Source of the DNA: Gemmatimonadota bacterium | GTDB lineage: Bacteria; GCA-2686955 | Length of the DNA: 30,208 bases | Reading direction: 5' to 3' | Assembly (NCBI GenBank): GCA_002686955.1 | Contig: NYZA01000205.1 | Span: 1-30,208 of the forward strand | Position numbers and translations under genes: made by a program | In this document: positions 8,035 to 17,300 of the stretch, piece by piece | Layout of the letters: the number at the start of each line of letters is the position of its first letter | How positions within the stretch are numbered: the first letter of the stretch is position 1 | Notes under the pieces: generated by a model | Told to the model about the DNA's origin: nothing | Seen by the model: the letters and a program-made list of their open reading frames with translations, nothing else | Databases searched by the model: none

Positions 8035-8057
8035 TTGCGGATTTTTTTCGGATCTCG

Positions 8058-8885
8058 CTACTGACGGGTCATCCTCGCGGGCTTTTCGGCCAAACCCGTC
8101 AGCCAGAGAACCGCGACATCGCTCACGGCGGCATTGTCGCCGTAAGGAGATCGCAGAGATGGCGCCGTGAACGCATTCGCGTCTCCGAGAAAGAGAGTTC
8201 GTCCCTCCCCAATCTCGTCCAGCACACCGACGATGCCGTCGGTGTAGCCGTCCACCGCCCATTCGGTGCCCCCCCCGACCGTGCCGCAGCCCGCCGTGAC
8301 GACCGTGCGGGTGCCAAAGAGCGGTTCGGTCGTGAACGCGTAGTAGTCCGCTGCCTCGACGGCGAGCGACACACCGAGCCGATCGGCGACGAGGGCGAGG
8401 TTTTCGTTGGGCGCCGTGACGCCGTCCGAGAGGATCTGCACCGATCCGCCGCTCTCTACGTAGGTGCGGATCAGGTCGGCCTCTTCTGCCGAGAACGATC
8501 CGTACCAGTTGGCGGGAAGCGCGATCCAAACCATGTCGTAGGCGGCGATCTCCGATTCCTGGAGTGGGTCGGCGTGGCTGACATCGATCTGGGCTCCCAT
8601 GTCGCGGTAGCGATCGAGCAACTCGCGATAAGCGTGCTCGGCGTCGTAGCAGCTCGCCCCGCAGTAGACCCCCTTCGACTCGATCCAGAGCAGCTTGAAA
8701 CCACCCAGTGTCCCCTCGGCGTTCGGTCTTCGGCCTTGGCCCATTCTTGGAGTGACGGGGGAGAGATAGGGAGCGCCGGTCAGGTCGACCCGCGCCTCCG
8801 GCTCGGTCGGGTTTGGGGCGCAGCCAGCCCAGAGTGCCACGAAGGCGAGGGGGACGAGCTTCTTTGGGGCGGAGAGTAGGCGCAC
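8058..8885 (-). CDS. Lipoprotein with class I glutamine-amidotransferase-like fold
   Basis: About 275 residues starting at a GTG whose ribosome-binding site GGGAG (8892-8896 complement) is 6 bases away; the longer frame to 9065 is an extension into the promoter region. The N-terminus (KKLVPLAFVALWAGC) is a lipoprotein-type signal with Cys 22, although Trp at -3 is unusual for a lipobox. The mature part resembles GATase1-like/ThuA-like or DUF4350 domains: KLLWIESK, YDMVWIALPANWYGSFS, EEADLIRTYVESGGSVQILSD, and a terminal GEGRTLFLGDANAFT. The usual nucleophile-elbow Cys of active amidotransferases is not evident, so it may be a binding domain. The Cys pair in YCGASC is notable for an exported protein. 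The beta-helix gene lies downstream on the same strand and may be co-transcribed. Confidence 0.6.
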   Translation of the reverse strand: MRLLSAPKKLVPLAFVALWAGCAPNPTEPEARVDLTGAPYLSPVTPRMGQGRRPNAEGTLGGFKLLWIESKGVYCGASCYDAEHAYRELLDRYRDMGAQIDVSHADPLQESEIAAYDMVWIALPANWYGSFSAEEADLIRTYVESGGSVQILSDGVTAPNENLALVADRLGVSLAVEAADYYAFTTEPLFGTRTVVTAGCGTVGGGTEWAVDGYTDGIVGVLDEIGEGRTLFLGDANAFTAPSLRSPYGDNAAVSDVAVLWLTGLAEKPARMTRQ

Positions 8886-8905
8886 GCGGGGCTCCCGATG
8901 CGGGT

Positions 8906-8917
8906 GGGGTGCACCCC
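8906..8917. promoter_or_regulatory. Perfect 12-base palindrome in a divergent intergenic region
   Basis: GGGGTGCACCCC sits between the divergent lipoprotein (minus) and M20 peptidase (plus) genes. A TATAGA-like box on the minus strand lies next to it (complement of 8925-8930). It could be an operator; no matching -35 box was seen. Confidence 0.25.
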
Positions 8918-9069
8918 CACATCTTCTATATCGGTGCGTGCGTGCGCGATCTTGTGCGCATTTCCTGAGCGGACACTGCGGAAGATCGGTACAGCGTCGA
9001 TCTGGTCCTCCCCCCTCGTCCGGCGCTATCGTTGCGCCTCGGATGTGCGGCTGAACGGAGGCCACCGAG

Positions 9070-10413
9070 GTGACACAGATCGAACTGCTTCGCGAGGATT
9101 ACGAAGATGCTTTGCGCGGGCTCGTGGCGATTCCCAGCGTGTCGAGCAGTGATGAGGGCGGCGACTGCCGTCGCTGCGCAGAGGCGGCGGCGGCGTTGAT
9201 CCGGCGCTTTGGGGGCGAGGCCCGGATCATCGAAACCGGCGGTCTTCCCGGCGTCCATGGGCGAATCAGATCCGGGTCCGGCGCGCCCAAGGTAGTGATC
9301 TACAACCACTTGGACGTTCAGCCGGCACCGGTGGAAGGGTGGTCGATTCCAGATCCTTTCCTCATGGAGATTCGCGACGACGGAACCTATCTGGGACGGG
9401 GGACGACCGACGATAAGGGCCCGGCGCTTGCCGCCCTCTTCGGTGCCGTGTTGGCGGGCCGCGCGGGCACACCGGTCGATGTCGAGCTCATCTGGGAGTT
9501 GGAGGAAGAGATCGGAAGCCCGAGCTTCGGCCCTCTGCTCGACGCCCTGCCGGCCGGCCCGCGCCCCGACGTCGTGGCGGTGTCGGACACGATCTGGGTC
9601 AGCACCAACAAGCCGGCGATGCCGTACGGGCTGCGCGGCGTCTTGACCTTCTATCTGCGCCTCGAAACCTCGTCGGGTGGACCGACCCATTCCGGCCTGA
9701 CCGGAGGCCTGGCGCGAAATCCCTTTGCCGAGATCGCCTCGCTCGTCTCGCAGTGCGCCGATGCGCGCACCGGTGCGATTCTCATCCCCGGCGTTTACGA
9801 CGATGTCCGCCCGCTCGACGATGAGGAACGTGAGGGATTCGCGGCCTCCGGCTGGAGCGCCGAGGCCTTCCGGACGGCTCACCGCCTGAACTCACTGCGC
9901 AGCGACGATCCCGCCGATGCGATGGAGCGGATCTGGGCGCGGCCTACCTTCGAGCTCCATGGAATCACCGGCGGCTACGAGGGCCCGGGCATCATGACCG
10001 CCGTACCTCCGCGCGCCGAGGCGAAGTGCTCGATGCGCCTCGTCCCGGACCAGAAACCGGAGCGGATCTTCGAGCTCGTGCGAACCTTCGTGGCCCAGCG
10101 GAACCCCGACGTCGAGGTGGTTTTCGACGCGAAGCTCGAGCCTTTTCTCGGCCCACGCACCGGCCGCTATGCCGAAGCCGCCGCAGCCGCGGTCGAGAGC
10201 GCTTTTGGGGTTCGCCCCGCATTCACACGGGAGGGCGGCTCGATCGGCGCCGTCGTGACGATGCAAGAGAAGCTCGGCGCCCCGATCGTGCTGATGGGGC
10301 TCTCGCTTCCGGAGCACAACTACCACGGCGTGGACGAGAACTTCTCGTGGCGACAGGCCTCGCGGGGGATGGTGATGTTTAGGGGGTTCTTGGGGCGAGT
10401 GGCGGGGTTGTAG
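9070..10413 (+). CDS. M20/M28-superfamily metallopeptidase (dipeptidase-like)
   Basis: A 447-residue zinc aminopeptidase or carboxypeptidase of the M20 family, probably cytosolic and acting on dipeptides or small peptides. Landmarks are NHLDVQPAPVEGW (His 80 and Asp 82), GRGTTDDKGPALA with the bridging Asp at 114, the catalytic/metal Glu pair in ELEEEIGS (146-147), the dimerisation-domain segment HSGLTGGLARNPF with its conserved His, and the C-terminal metal His in EHNYHGVDENF. The order and spacing match the carnosinase/CNDP-like subgroup. The start is GTG at 9070 with ACGGAGG upstream. No signal peptide is seen. Its neighbours do not define a pathway. Confidence 0.9.
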   Translation: MTQIELLREDYEDALRGLVAIPSVSSSDEGGDCRRCAEAAAALIRRFGGEARIIETGGLPGVHGRIRSGSGAPKVVIYNHLDVQPAPVEGWSIPDPFLMEIRDDGTYLGRGTTDDKGPALAALFGAVLAGRAGTPVDVELIWELEEEIGSPSFGPLLDALPAGPRPDVVAVSDTIWVSTNKPAMPYGLRGVLTFYLRLETSSGGPTHSGLTGGLARNPFAEIASLVSQCADARTGAILIPGVYDDVRPLDDEEREGFAASGWSAEAFRTAHRLNSLRSDDPADAMERIWARPTFELHGITGGYEGPGIMTAVPPRAEAKCSMRLVPDQKPERIFELVRTFVAQRNPDVEVVFDAKLEPFLGPRTGRYAEAAAAAVESAFGVRPAFTREGGSIGAVVTMQEKLGAPIVLMGLSLPEHNYHGVDENFSWRQASRGMVMFRGFLGRVAGL

Positions 10414-10435
10414 GGGCTCTAGCAGGAGGCCACGC

Positions 10436-10467
10436 TTGCAATCTTGCATTCAGAATGCAAATATACA
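10436..10467 (+). promoter_or_regulatory. Palindromic operator with a third half-site and overlapping promoter-like boxes
   Basis: A perfect palindrome with one central base, TTGCATTC-A-GAATGCAA, occupies 10444-10460. It is directly preceded by TTGCAATC (10436-10443), which differs from the left half-site by one base. TTGCAA (10436-10441) and AAATAT (10459-10464) are 17 bases apart and could be -35/-10 boxes, so a protein bound to the palindrome would cover the promoter. The ATPase start codon is 13 bases beyond it. Confidence 0.55.
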
Positions 10468-10472
10468 GGTAG

Positions 10473-11708
10473 ATGAGCCTCCCATCAGACTATATTCAGC
10501 GCGCCATCGAGCCAGTGCTCGCCCGATCCCTTACCGAGTTTCCCGGTGTAGTGCTGGTAGGCCCACGGCAGGCGGGCAAGACGACACTCCTCCGCCGGGC
10601 GCTCACCAGAGCGTTCGGCTATGTGGCGATGGATCTGCCCGATGTCCAGGCAGCCGCTCAGGCCGATCCCCGGGGCTTTCTCGATCTCAATCCGGCACCG
10701 GTGGTCTTTGACGAGATCCAGTACTGCCCGTGGCTGCTGCCCTATCTGCGTGAACGGATCGATTCCCACCGCGACGAGCCAGGGCAGTACGTGCTCACCG
10801 GATCTCAGAACTTGCTGCTGATGGATCAGGTCACGGAATCGCTCGCGGGTCGTGTCGCGCTGCTCCAGCTTCTTCCACTGAGCAACAGAGAGCAGGAAGG
10901 GTGTGCTCTGGCGCCTTTTCCTTGGGAATCGGACACGATTCATGTTCGGAGCCCGCGCGAGACACCGGATCTCGAGTCCGCGTGGACGCGTCTGGTTCGC
11001 GGTTCGTTCCCGGAGTTGGTGGCCCAGCCCGCGCGCGCAGCGGAGCTATGGCACGCAAGCTATATACACACATACTTGGAGCGTGACGTTCGTCGCCTGC
11101 GACAAGTAGCGGATCTATCGAGCTTCCAGTCCTTCATGCGCACCCTCGCCGCGCGCTCCGCTCAGCTTCTCAATGTCTCCGACGTGGCGCGCGATCTGGG
11201 ACTCGCCGTGAACACGATTCGGGCATGGCTCTCGGTGCTCGAGGCCAGCTTTCAGGTGGTCGTGCTGCGGCCTCACCATGCCAACATCGGTAAGCGTCTC
11301 ATCAAGGCACCCAAGGTCTACTTCACCGATGTGGGCACCCTCTGCTATCTCACCGGCGTGAGCACCTGGCAGCATGCGGCCCACGGTCCGATGGCCGGGG
11401 CGATCTTCGAAACGGCTGTCTTCGGGGAGCTATACAAGACCTTGCTCAGCCGCGGCACTCAACCCCGTGTCGCCTTCTGGCGCACCGCTGCCGGACGTGA
11501 AGTCGACTTTATCGTGGACGGGGACTCCGGACTCGTGCCGATCGAGGCGAAGGCCGGCGCGACCGTGCGCCCACGAATGGCCGAGGGAATTCATGCATTG
11601 CGGCGAGATCTGGGCGAAGACCTGCACCCCGGTTTCGTCGTTCACATGGGCCGGCAGACCCTGCCGCTCGGTTCGGATACGACCGCGATACCCTTCGGCA
11701 CTCTCTGA
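10473..11708 (+). CDS. AAA_14/DUF4143 ATP-binding protein
   Basis: A 411-residue member of the widespread AAA_14 plus DUF4143 family, whose cellular role is poorly understood. Walker A is GPRQAGKTTLL (30-40), Walker B VVFDEIQY (77-84), and YVLTGSQN (107-113) is the sensor-1-like strand. The middle part (LNVSDVARDLGLAVNTIRAWLSVLE) reads as a winged helix-turn-helix. The C-terminal region holds E343-VDFIVD and PIEAK (356-360), which looks like the core of a PD-(D/E)xK nuclease-type fold and is typical of DUF4143 proteins. The gene is intact, stands alone, and has a strong palindrome directly upstream, consistent with autoregulation through its own winged helix (inference). The ribosome-binding site is weak (AGG). 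It converges on the acylase gene with a 7-base gap. Confidence 0.85.
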   Translation: MSLPSDYIQRAIEPVLARSLTEFPGVVLVGPRQAGKTTLLRRALTRAFGYVAMDLPDVQAAAQADPRGFLDLNPAPVVFDEIQYCPWLLPYLRERIDSHRDEPGQYVLTGSQNLLLMDQVTESLAGRVALLQLLPLSNREQEGCALAPFPWESDTIHVRSPRETPDLESAWTRLVRGSFPELVAQPARAAELWHASYIHTYLERDVRRLRQVADLSSFQSFMRTLAARSAQLLNVSDVARDLGLAVNTIRAWLSVLEASFQVVVLRPHHANIGKRLIKAPKVYFTDVGTLCYLTGVSTWQHAAHGPMAGAIFETAVFGELYKTLLSRGTQPRVAFWRTAAGREVDFIVDGDSGLVPIEAKAGATVRPRMAEGIHALRRDLGEDLHPGFVVHMGRQTLPLGSDTTAIPFGTL

Positions 11709-11715
11709 CCCCTCC

Positions 11716-14283
11716 TCACCCCGGCACGAAGCCCAACTCCTCCCCCTCCTGGTTCGCTCGATCGTCGTCGATCCGGAAATAGCGATTCGCTACGTAATCG
11801 TCCGCCAGGTCTCCCCAATGCCCCGTGCCCGGACCGCCGTTGCCAGAGTCGAGCATCCACCACGACTTGATCCCCTCGGGGTCGAGCTCTGAAATGAAGC
11901 GCATTACCGCCTGGTGGCGACAAGTGAGATCAGCGGGGTCGACGCCCGTCGATCCAACGTCGACCGTATAGGCGGCTCCGCGGCGGCCGATTCCGTGCAG
12001 GGGCTCCTCTCCTTCAGCCGGGACGTTGTAGTCGCCGCGCATTGGGTGCAGCAGAGTGACACCGTGGGCGTCGCCCCAGCGCCAGCTTTCCTGGTCCGCG
12101 CTCCCGAAGAGATCGGCAAGTGTATCCATTGCCCGGTCCATTGCCCGCAAGATCATCTCCTCGCGGGTCTCAGTCGCAAACAGCGTACGAAGATCGTCAA
12201 AAAGGCGTTCTCCGGTCTCCGAGCTTTCGGGGTTTTCCAGCACGTAGAGCAGTCCGTTGCTCGCCAGTCCCGTGTCCATGAAGAGATCGTATGTGAGCCC
12301 CAGGTCGTCTGAGAGAACCGCCTCGCAGAAGTGCCCGAACCACCCCTGGAAGATCGATGGCTGCACACTTTCAGTTCCGGTACCGAAGCCCCAATCCCTC
12401 AGCCGAGCGATCGCCTCGGCGGAGGCCCCGGAAATGAGGTCGGGACGGGCATCGGCCGCGGCGATCAAGTGTTGTACGAATCTGGATGCCATGCCCCATT
12501 TTCCGTCCCCTTGAATCCGCGCCATATCGAGCGGCGTGAGGCCGCTCGGCCCGGCCAATGAGTCGATCAGTGCGCCGATCCGCTGCGCTCTGAATCCCGG
12601 TGCGTACGAAACACCCTGATATGTGCCCTCATTCAGCGGCTTGTTATCGAAGCAGAGCCCCATCGGATCGTTGTTGGCGGTGGCGATCCAACCCCGCTCA
12701 GGGTCGGTCAGGTTCGGCTGTTCCGCGAAGTCGAGAGATCCCTGCCAATCGAAGAGACCGCCTCCGGGCAGGATCCACCAGGGAGGGGCCAAGTGCGGAA
12801 AGCTGCGCTTCGGGTAACGAAGGTGGGCCGCATAGTGGATCCGTCCGTCGATATCTCCGTACACCGCATTCGCCGCCGTAACCTGTCGCGTTCCCTCGGC
12901 GGCGATGAAGTCATCGAAATTCGTCGCCGTCATCACATCGAGAACCGCGTTTACCTCACCGCCCGGGCGGTGCCCCGCCCATTTGTAGCTGAGTGCGTCG
13001 AGATGAAGCGGACCCCAGGCGAGAATCGGGCCGTGATGCGGTACCCAGTAGGAATCCGGATCGGGGAAGTTGAAGGTCATGTCGACCAACTCGCCGCCGA
13101 TATTCGCCATGTAGATCTCTCGCGTGCGTTGGATCGGGACGAGCGTGCCCCTGTGCTGCACCATTCCAGGAAAGGGAACTACTTCGTGAAAGACGTCGAG
13201 ATTGTCGGCGTTTAGCGCAGTGAAACCGACTGCGTGGTAGTCGTTATGTCCGAAAAGTGTACCTGGCAGCGCCGCGAAATTGCCGCCCGTGAAGGTTCCG
13301 CCGGGTGTGACGATACGCACGAGCAACACTTGGTTGTACGCCTGCGGATCGAGGTGCGGATCGTTGCAGACCATCGCATGTCCCGATGCGCTGAGCTCCG
13401 GCCCCACGACCCAGGCGTTCGATGCCCCATGGCGAACCGTCTCACCCACTCCCGCCGCGTCGAGCGCGCTGCGCAATAGACGCGCTGTCTCCAGCAACCA
13501 ATCCGGATCGAGCCGGCGGTCTCGCTCGTCGATGGCGGCGCGGGCCTTGGCTAGGTTCTCCGCCTCCGAGTCGCTAGAAGAAGGGGAGGGGGATGGGGGA
13601 CGAACTCCGAGCTCGTCCGGATAGATCACCGGGGTAGGCGCGGCCGGCGCCACGCGTGTCAAGTCGTGCGCGGTCGCGGGCAACATAGTGTCTCGCGGCA
13701 GCCCGACCAGGAGCTCCGGAATGAAGGGGGACGAGAGGCCGAAGAGGACCAGCGTTCCCGCGAGAGCCGAGTCATGAATGGTCCAGTCGGGAATGTCGTC
13801 GGCACCCAAAAGCAGATCGGCGTACTCTGGGCTCAGCTGGACCTCGCCTGCTCGAGCCTGGTCCAGGTAGGTGTTGATGCCCGCAGCGAAGGCTCCGTAC
13901 AGCTCGGTATTCTCGGCGGTGGCGCCCTGGAGAAAGGCGTCGGCCGCGCGGCTCAGCTGCATGCGGCGCAGCATCAGATCGACCATGAGATTGTCGGGCC
14001 CGAAAAGCTCGGCGCTTCGACCCGCGGTCAGGCGGCGCTGTTGGTCGATCTGAAACATCCGCATCGTCGCCGCTGCATAACCTTGCACCGCGAATGCGTC
14101 ATGGAGGTCCTGTGCCTCGATATGCGCGATCCCGTTCACGTCCCACCAGAGCGATGCGGGCGCCGAGAGGCCGTCGATGACGATCGGGACTCGGGCCTGC
14201 TCGGTCTCGGCGGCCCGGGCGGGAGCGGGAAAGAAGAGAAGGAGCGCCGAGAGGATCAGCGAGCGCGGGGGTGTGGACGGCAT
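11716..14283 (-). CDS. Penicillin-acylase-family N-terminal-nucleophile amidase
   Basis: An 855-residue exported precursor of the penicillin amidase/acyl-homoserine-lactone acylase family. It has a signal peptide (LILSALLLFFPAPARA, cleavage near residue 24), an alpha-chain region with WWDVNGIAHIEA and the MRMFQIDQQRRLTAGRSAELFG segment, a linker rich in Ser/Pro (about 229-240), and then the autocatalytic junction HGASNAWVV, with Ser 288 predicted to be the nucleophile at the start of the beta chain. NDPHLDP and the GHND segment in the beta chain are also conserved. Processing would give a periplasmic heterodimer with a beta chain of about 568 residues. The substrate (penicillin-like, acyl-homoserine lactone, acyl-peptide) cannot be told from sequence. 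The gene lies downstream of the CotH-type gene on the same strand, 77 bases apart. Confidence 0.9.
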   Translation of the reverse strand: MPSTPPRSLILSALLLFFPAPARAAETEQARVPIVIDGLSAPASLWWDVNGIAHIEAQDLHDAFAVQGYAAATMRMFQIDQQRRLTAGRSAELFGPDNLMVDLMLRRMQLSRAADAFLQGATAENTELYGAFAAGINTYLDQARAGEVQLSPEYADLLLGADDIPDWTIHDSALAGTLVLFGLSSPFIPELLVGLPRDTMLPATAHDLTRVAPAAPTPVIYPDELGVRPPSPSPSSSDSEAENLAKARAAIDERDRRLDPDWLLETARLLRSALDAAGVGETVRHGASNAWVVGPELSASGHAMVCNDPHLDPQAYNQVLLVRIVTPGGTFTGGNFAALPGTLFGHNDYHAVGFTALNADNLDVFHEVVPFPGMVQHRGTLVPIQRTREIYMANIGGELVDMTFNFPDPDSYWVPHHGPILAWGPLHLDALSYKWAGHRPGGEVNAVLDVMTATNFDDFIAAEGTRQVTAANAVYGDIDGRIHYAAHLRYPKRSFPHLAPPWWILPGGGLFDWQGSLDFAEQPNLTDPERGWIATANNDPMGLCFDNKPLNEGTYQGVSYAPGFRAQRIGALIDSLAGPSGLTPLDMARIQGDGKWGMASRFVQHLIAAADARPDLISGASAEAIARLRDWGFGTGTESVQPSIFQGWFGHFCEAVLSDDLGLTYDLFMDTGLASNGLLYVLENPESSETGERLFDDLRTLFATETREEMILRAMDRAMDTLADLFGSADQESWRWGDAHGVTLLHPMRGDYNVPAEGEEPLHGIGRRGAAYTVDVGSTGVDPADLTCRHQAVMRFISELDPEGIKSWWMLDSGNGGPGTGHWGDLADDYVANRYFRIDDDRANQEGEELGFVPG

Positions 14284-14360
14284 TGCGGGGCCTTGCGGTG
14301 AAGTCTGCGTTTGGAGACCCCCAAGCGTAATGGAAGGCCGGGGGCGGCGGCGTTTCCCGG

Positions 14361-17300
14361 TCAGGGATTGGGGGCTCCCGGCGTCGCATAGGGCAAGATC
14401 GCCAAGTTCGGGCTCCCGTCCGGCGAACGGCCGTAGGCGATGTCGTCACCGAGCGGAGGGAAGGCCACGTGGTCGATTGGGGCGTTGCTGCGCAGGTCGA
14501 TGTCGTAGAGGCCGACCTCCTCGCCGCTCCGAGAGAGCTTGAAGGTGGTGTGAGTCGGGCTCTGCTCGGGGTCGTCGTCGCACCACACGATCAGGTGCCC
14601 ACCCGCTTCGATCGAGACGTCGGCGAAACCCCATTTCGTGGGATCTGCCGGGTCGTCGGAGAGATAGAGGCCGTGCAGCTCGACAGTGTCGTCTCCGACG
14701 TTCAGCAGCTCGATCCAGTCCTCCGCCTGGTCCTCATCGTCGAGGATGGTGGTGTCGTTGTCCGCCATGATCTCATTGATGACTATCGACACCGGACGTG
14801 GGTCCCAAATGCTGACCGATATGCGGTCGTGATCGAGCACGGCCCCCGATAGGAGCGTGAGCTCGGCATCCAGGGTGGCGGTGCCCGGCGGCAGGTCGAC
14901 CGGGATCGGCACGGAGACCGGCTGGTCGAGCTCCTGCCCGGCGTCTACCACGATCGGAATGATGGGCAGCGATAGCTCCTGGTCGCGGATTCGGGCGCTC
15001 AGGCTCAGCTCCGCCGAGATCGCGACGGGCGCGTCGTTGCGCACCGTGGCGGTGAGGGGCAAGGGGTCGCCAGCGAATCGATCGGCGACGGCATCGAGTG
15101 TGACGCGAACGATCGGGGTGCTCGTCCCGTTCGATGTTCGCGGCGAGGGTGGGGACACCGGAAGGATCGACGCGCCCGCGTCGGGAATTCGCGCGTCGGA
15201 GACGTCCGACAAGGCGGGCGAACGCAGTTCCAGCAGATCGACGACGCGATTCCAAGGCGCGGAGAGAAGAGCTATCCACAGCGTGTTCGCGTCGACCCGG
15301 AAAGAGGTGTGGAGCGGACCCTCCCCTGGCTCGCCGTCGAGCCAGACGAGGAGGTGCTCCCCCGCTTCGATCGAGTGTCCTCCCGGGAAGGACCACAGGG
15401 GGGCGTTCGATAGCCAACGCGGTCCTTTCGATGCGGCCGGATCGGAGCTCTCCGGGAGCGCGCCGAGCACAAGCCCCGCTAGATCGACGGTCTCGTTGCC
15501 GAAATTGTGAATCTCGAGCCAGGGTTCGGCCTCGCCCCATTCGTCCCGCGGCCCGTTCACGTTCCAACGCGCGACCTCGTTCAGGAAAAGATTGACGCTT
15601 GGATCCGGAGCGAAGGTCTCGAGCTGGCCGCGGATGTTCGCCTCGCGCCGCTCCACGAAGTCGAGCATATCATCGAGCTCGCGATCGAAGTCGCTCATGT
15701 CTTCCCAGCCGCGCTTGAAGAAATCGCGATGTACCTCCGGCGTGAGGAAGGCATGGTCGGCGTCGATTCTGTTGCTGATCTCGCCCGAGGCCATCAGCTC
15801 GTCGACGAGACGTTCCAATTGGACTGCATACATGCGGCGATAAGGCGGCGAGTTCATCAAACGGTCGTAGAGACGGTTCCAGAAGAAGATGAAGTAACGA
15901 TGTTCTTCCGTGCCGTAATCGATCCGCATGCCCACGGAATCCCAACCGTCTTGAACGTCCCAAGGGAGGAAGTAGAAGAGACCGTTTTCGTTGTTTCGAT
16001 ACAGGAAGTAATTATGTAGCACTTGGTCGATACCGGAGATGATCGCCTGCGTCGAGTACCAACGCAGAAAGCTCTCGATGTCGAGATGCTCCGTGATGGC
16101 GGTGACGAACTCGTCGTCGGGGCTCTCGATGACGGCGCGAATGAACGCGTCGAGATAGGCGTAGTCGCGATAGTCACCCTTTTTGAGGGTGTAGGTGGAG
16201 TAGTAATTGCGAAGGCGCGACTTCTTGGTGAAATTCCCCGCGAAAGCGTCGCTGGACGCTCTGAAGATCGTCCCCTGCAACGCCCGATCCTGAAGCAGGT
16301 TTTCGTCGACCTGTTCGATCTCGACGTAGACACCGATGAATCGATCGTTGCGAGAGAGGTGTACATAGTCGACAGTCGAGGCCATGGCGCCCGCCATGGG
16401 AAAAACATCGAACCCGATCTTCTCGCGCATCGGCGAACGCATGGCGCCTTCCGACTGGAGGTTCAGCTTGGTGTGGCCATCGGGCAAGGGATTGTCCGGC
16501 TCGAAGCGGGCCTTGTAGTTTTTCTTGGTCAAGCTGCGGGTCGTATTGCCGCGCAGGCGGATTCCCGCATCGTCCCAAACGCCGGTCTCGAAGACGTAGG
16601 TCGCGGGTCGGTAGTCGTTCGAGGCTCGCCGCGTGAAGAGATCGACGAGCTCCTCTTCGGCCATCCAGAATGCGTGGTAGGTGAGCGGGGTGTCGGTGGG
16701 GGAGAGCGGACTCGCCTCGAGAGCGCTCGAGGGCGGGCTGCGGTTGCCCCAAGCGTCCACCGCGGTCAGGCGGTATCGATAGGTGTGGTCCGGGTCGAGG
16801 TCGCGGTCGGTGAAGCGCACGGTCAGCACCGGCTCATCGGTGATGAGGGCTTCCTCTCCGCCGGCGGTCAGATCGGTCCGCCAGACCTCCACGCCGAGCT
16901 GGTCCCGCTCGTAGGCGGAGTCCCAGAAGAGGGAGATGTCGAGGTAGCCGGGCAACAGCTGGAGCCCCGTGGGCACCGCGGGGGGATCGGAATCGGGATC
17001 GAGCTTCTCGATGTGGATGCCCTGGATCACGGGCTCGTCGATCCCGGGTACGGCCATGACGTTCAGCTGACCGTCGAACACGTCGACCAGGCGCCTCTTG
17101 CTCAGCGCGTAGCGCCGGTCGACCTCGTCGAAGATGTCGAGGCGTGAGAGGAGAGTGTCGCCCTCCGCCACGATGGAGAAGGTCCGAAGCCCGCGCCAGT
17201 GAAGGTTCTCCGCGAAGTGCATCGAGACCAGATAGGTCCCCGAGGGCACGTCGAATCGGTACTCCTGCCAGTCGACCGCGCGAGAGGCGATGAGCCGATT

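Noticed and set aside
8036-8050. T-run at about 8041-8047 as an intrinsic terminator
   Set aside because: No stable stem precedes it in the plus direction, and on the minus strand it is an A-run.
8886-9065. 60-residue N-terminal extension of the lipoprotein
   Set aside because: The extension is Arg/Pro/His-rich without a ribosome-binding site and would hide the lipoprotein signal; the GTG at 8885 has GGGAG upstream.
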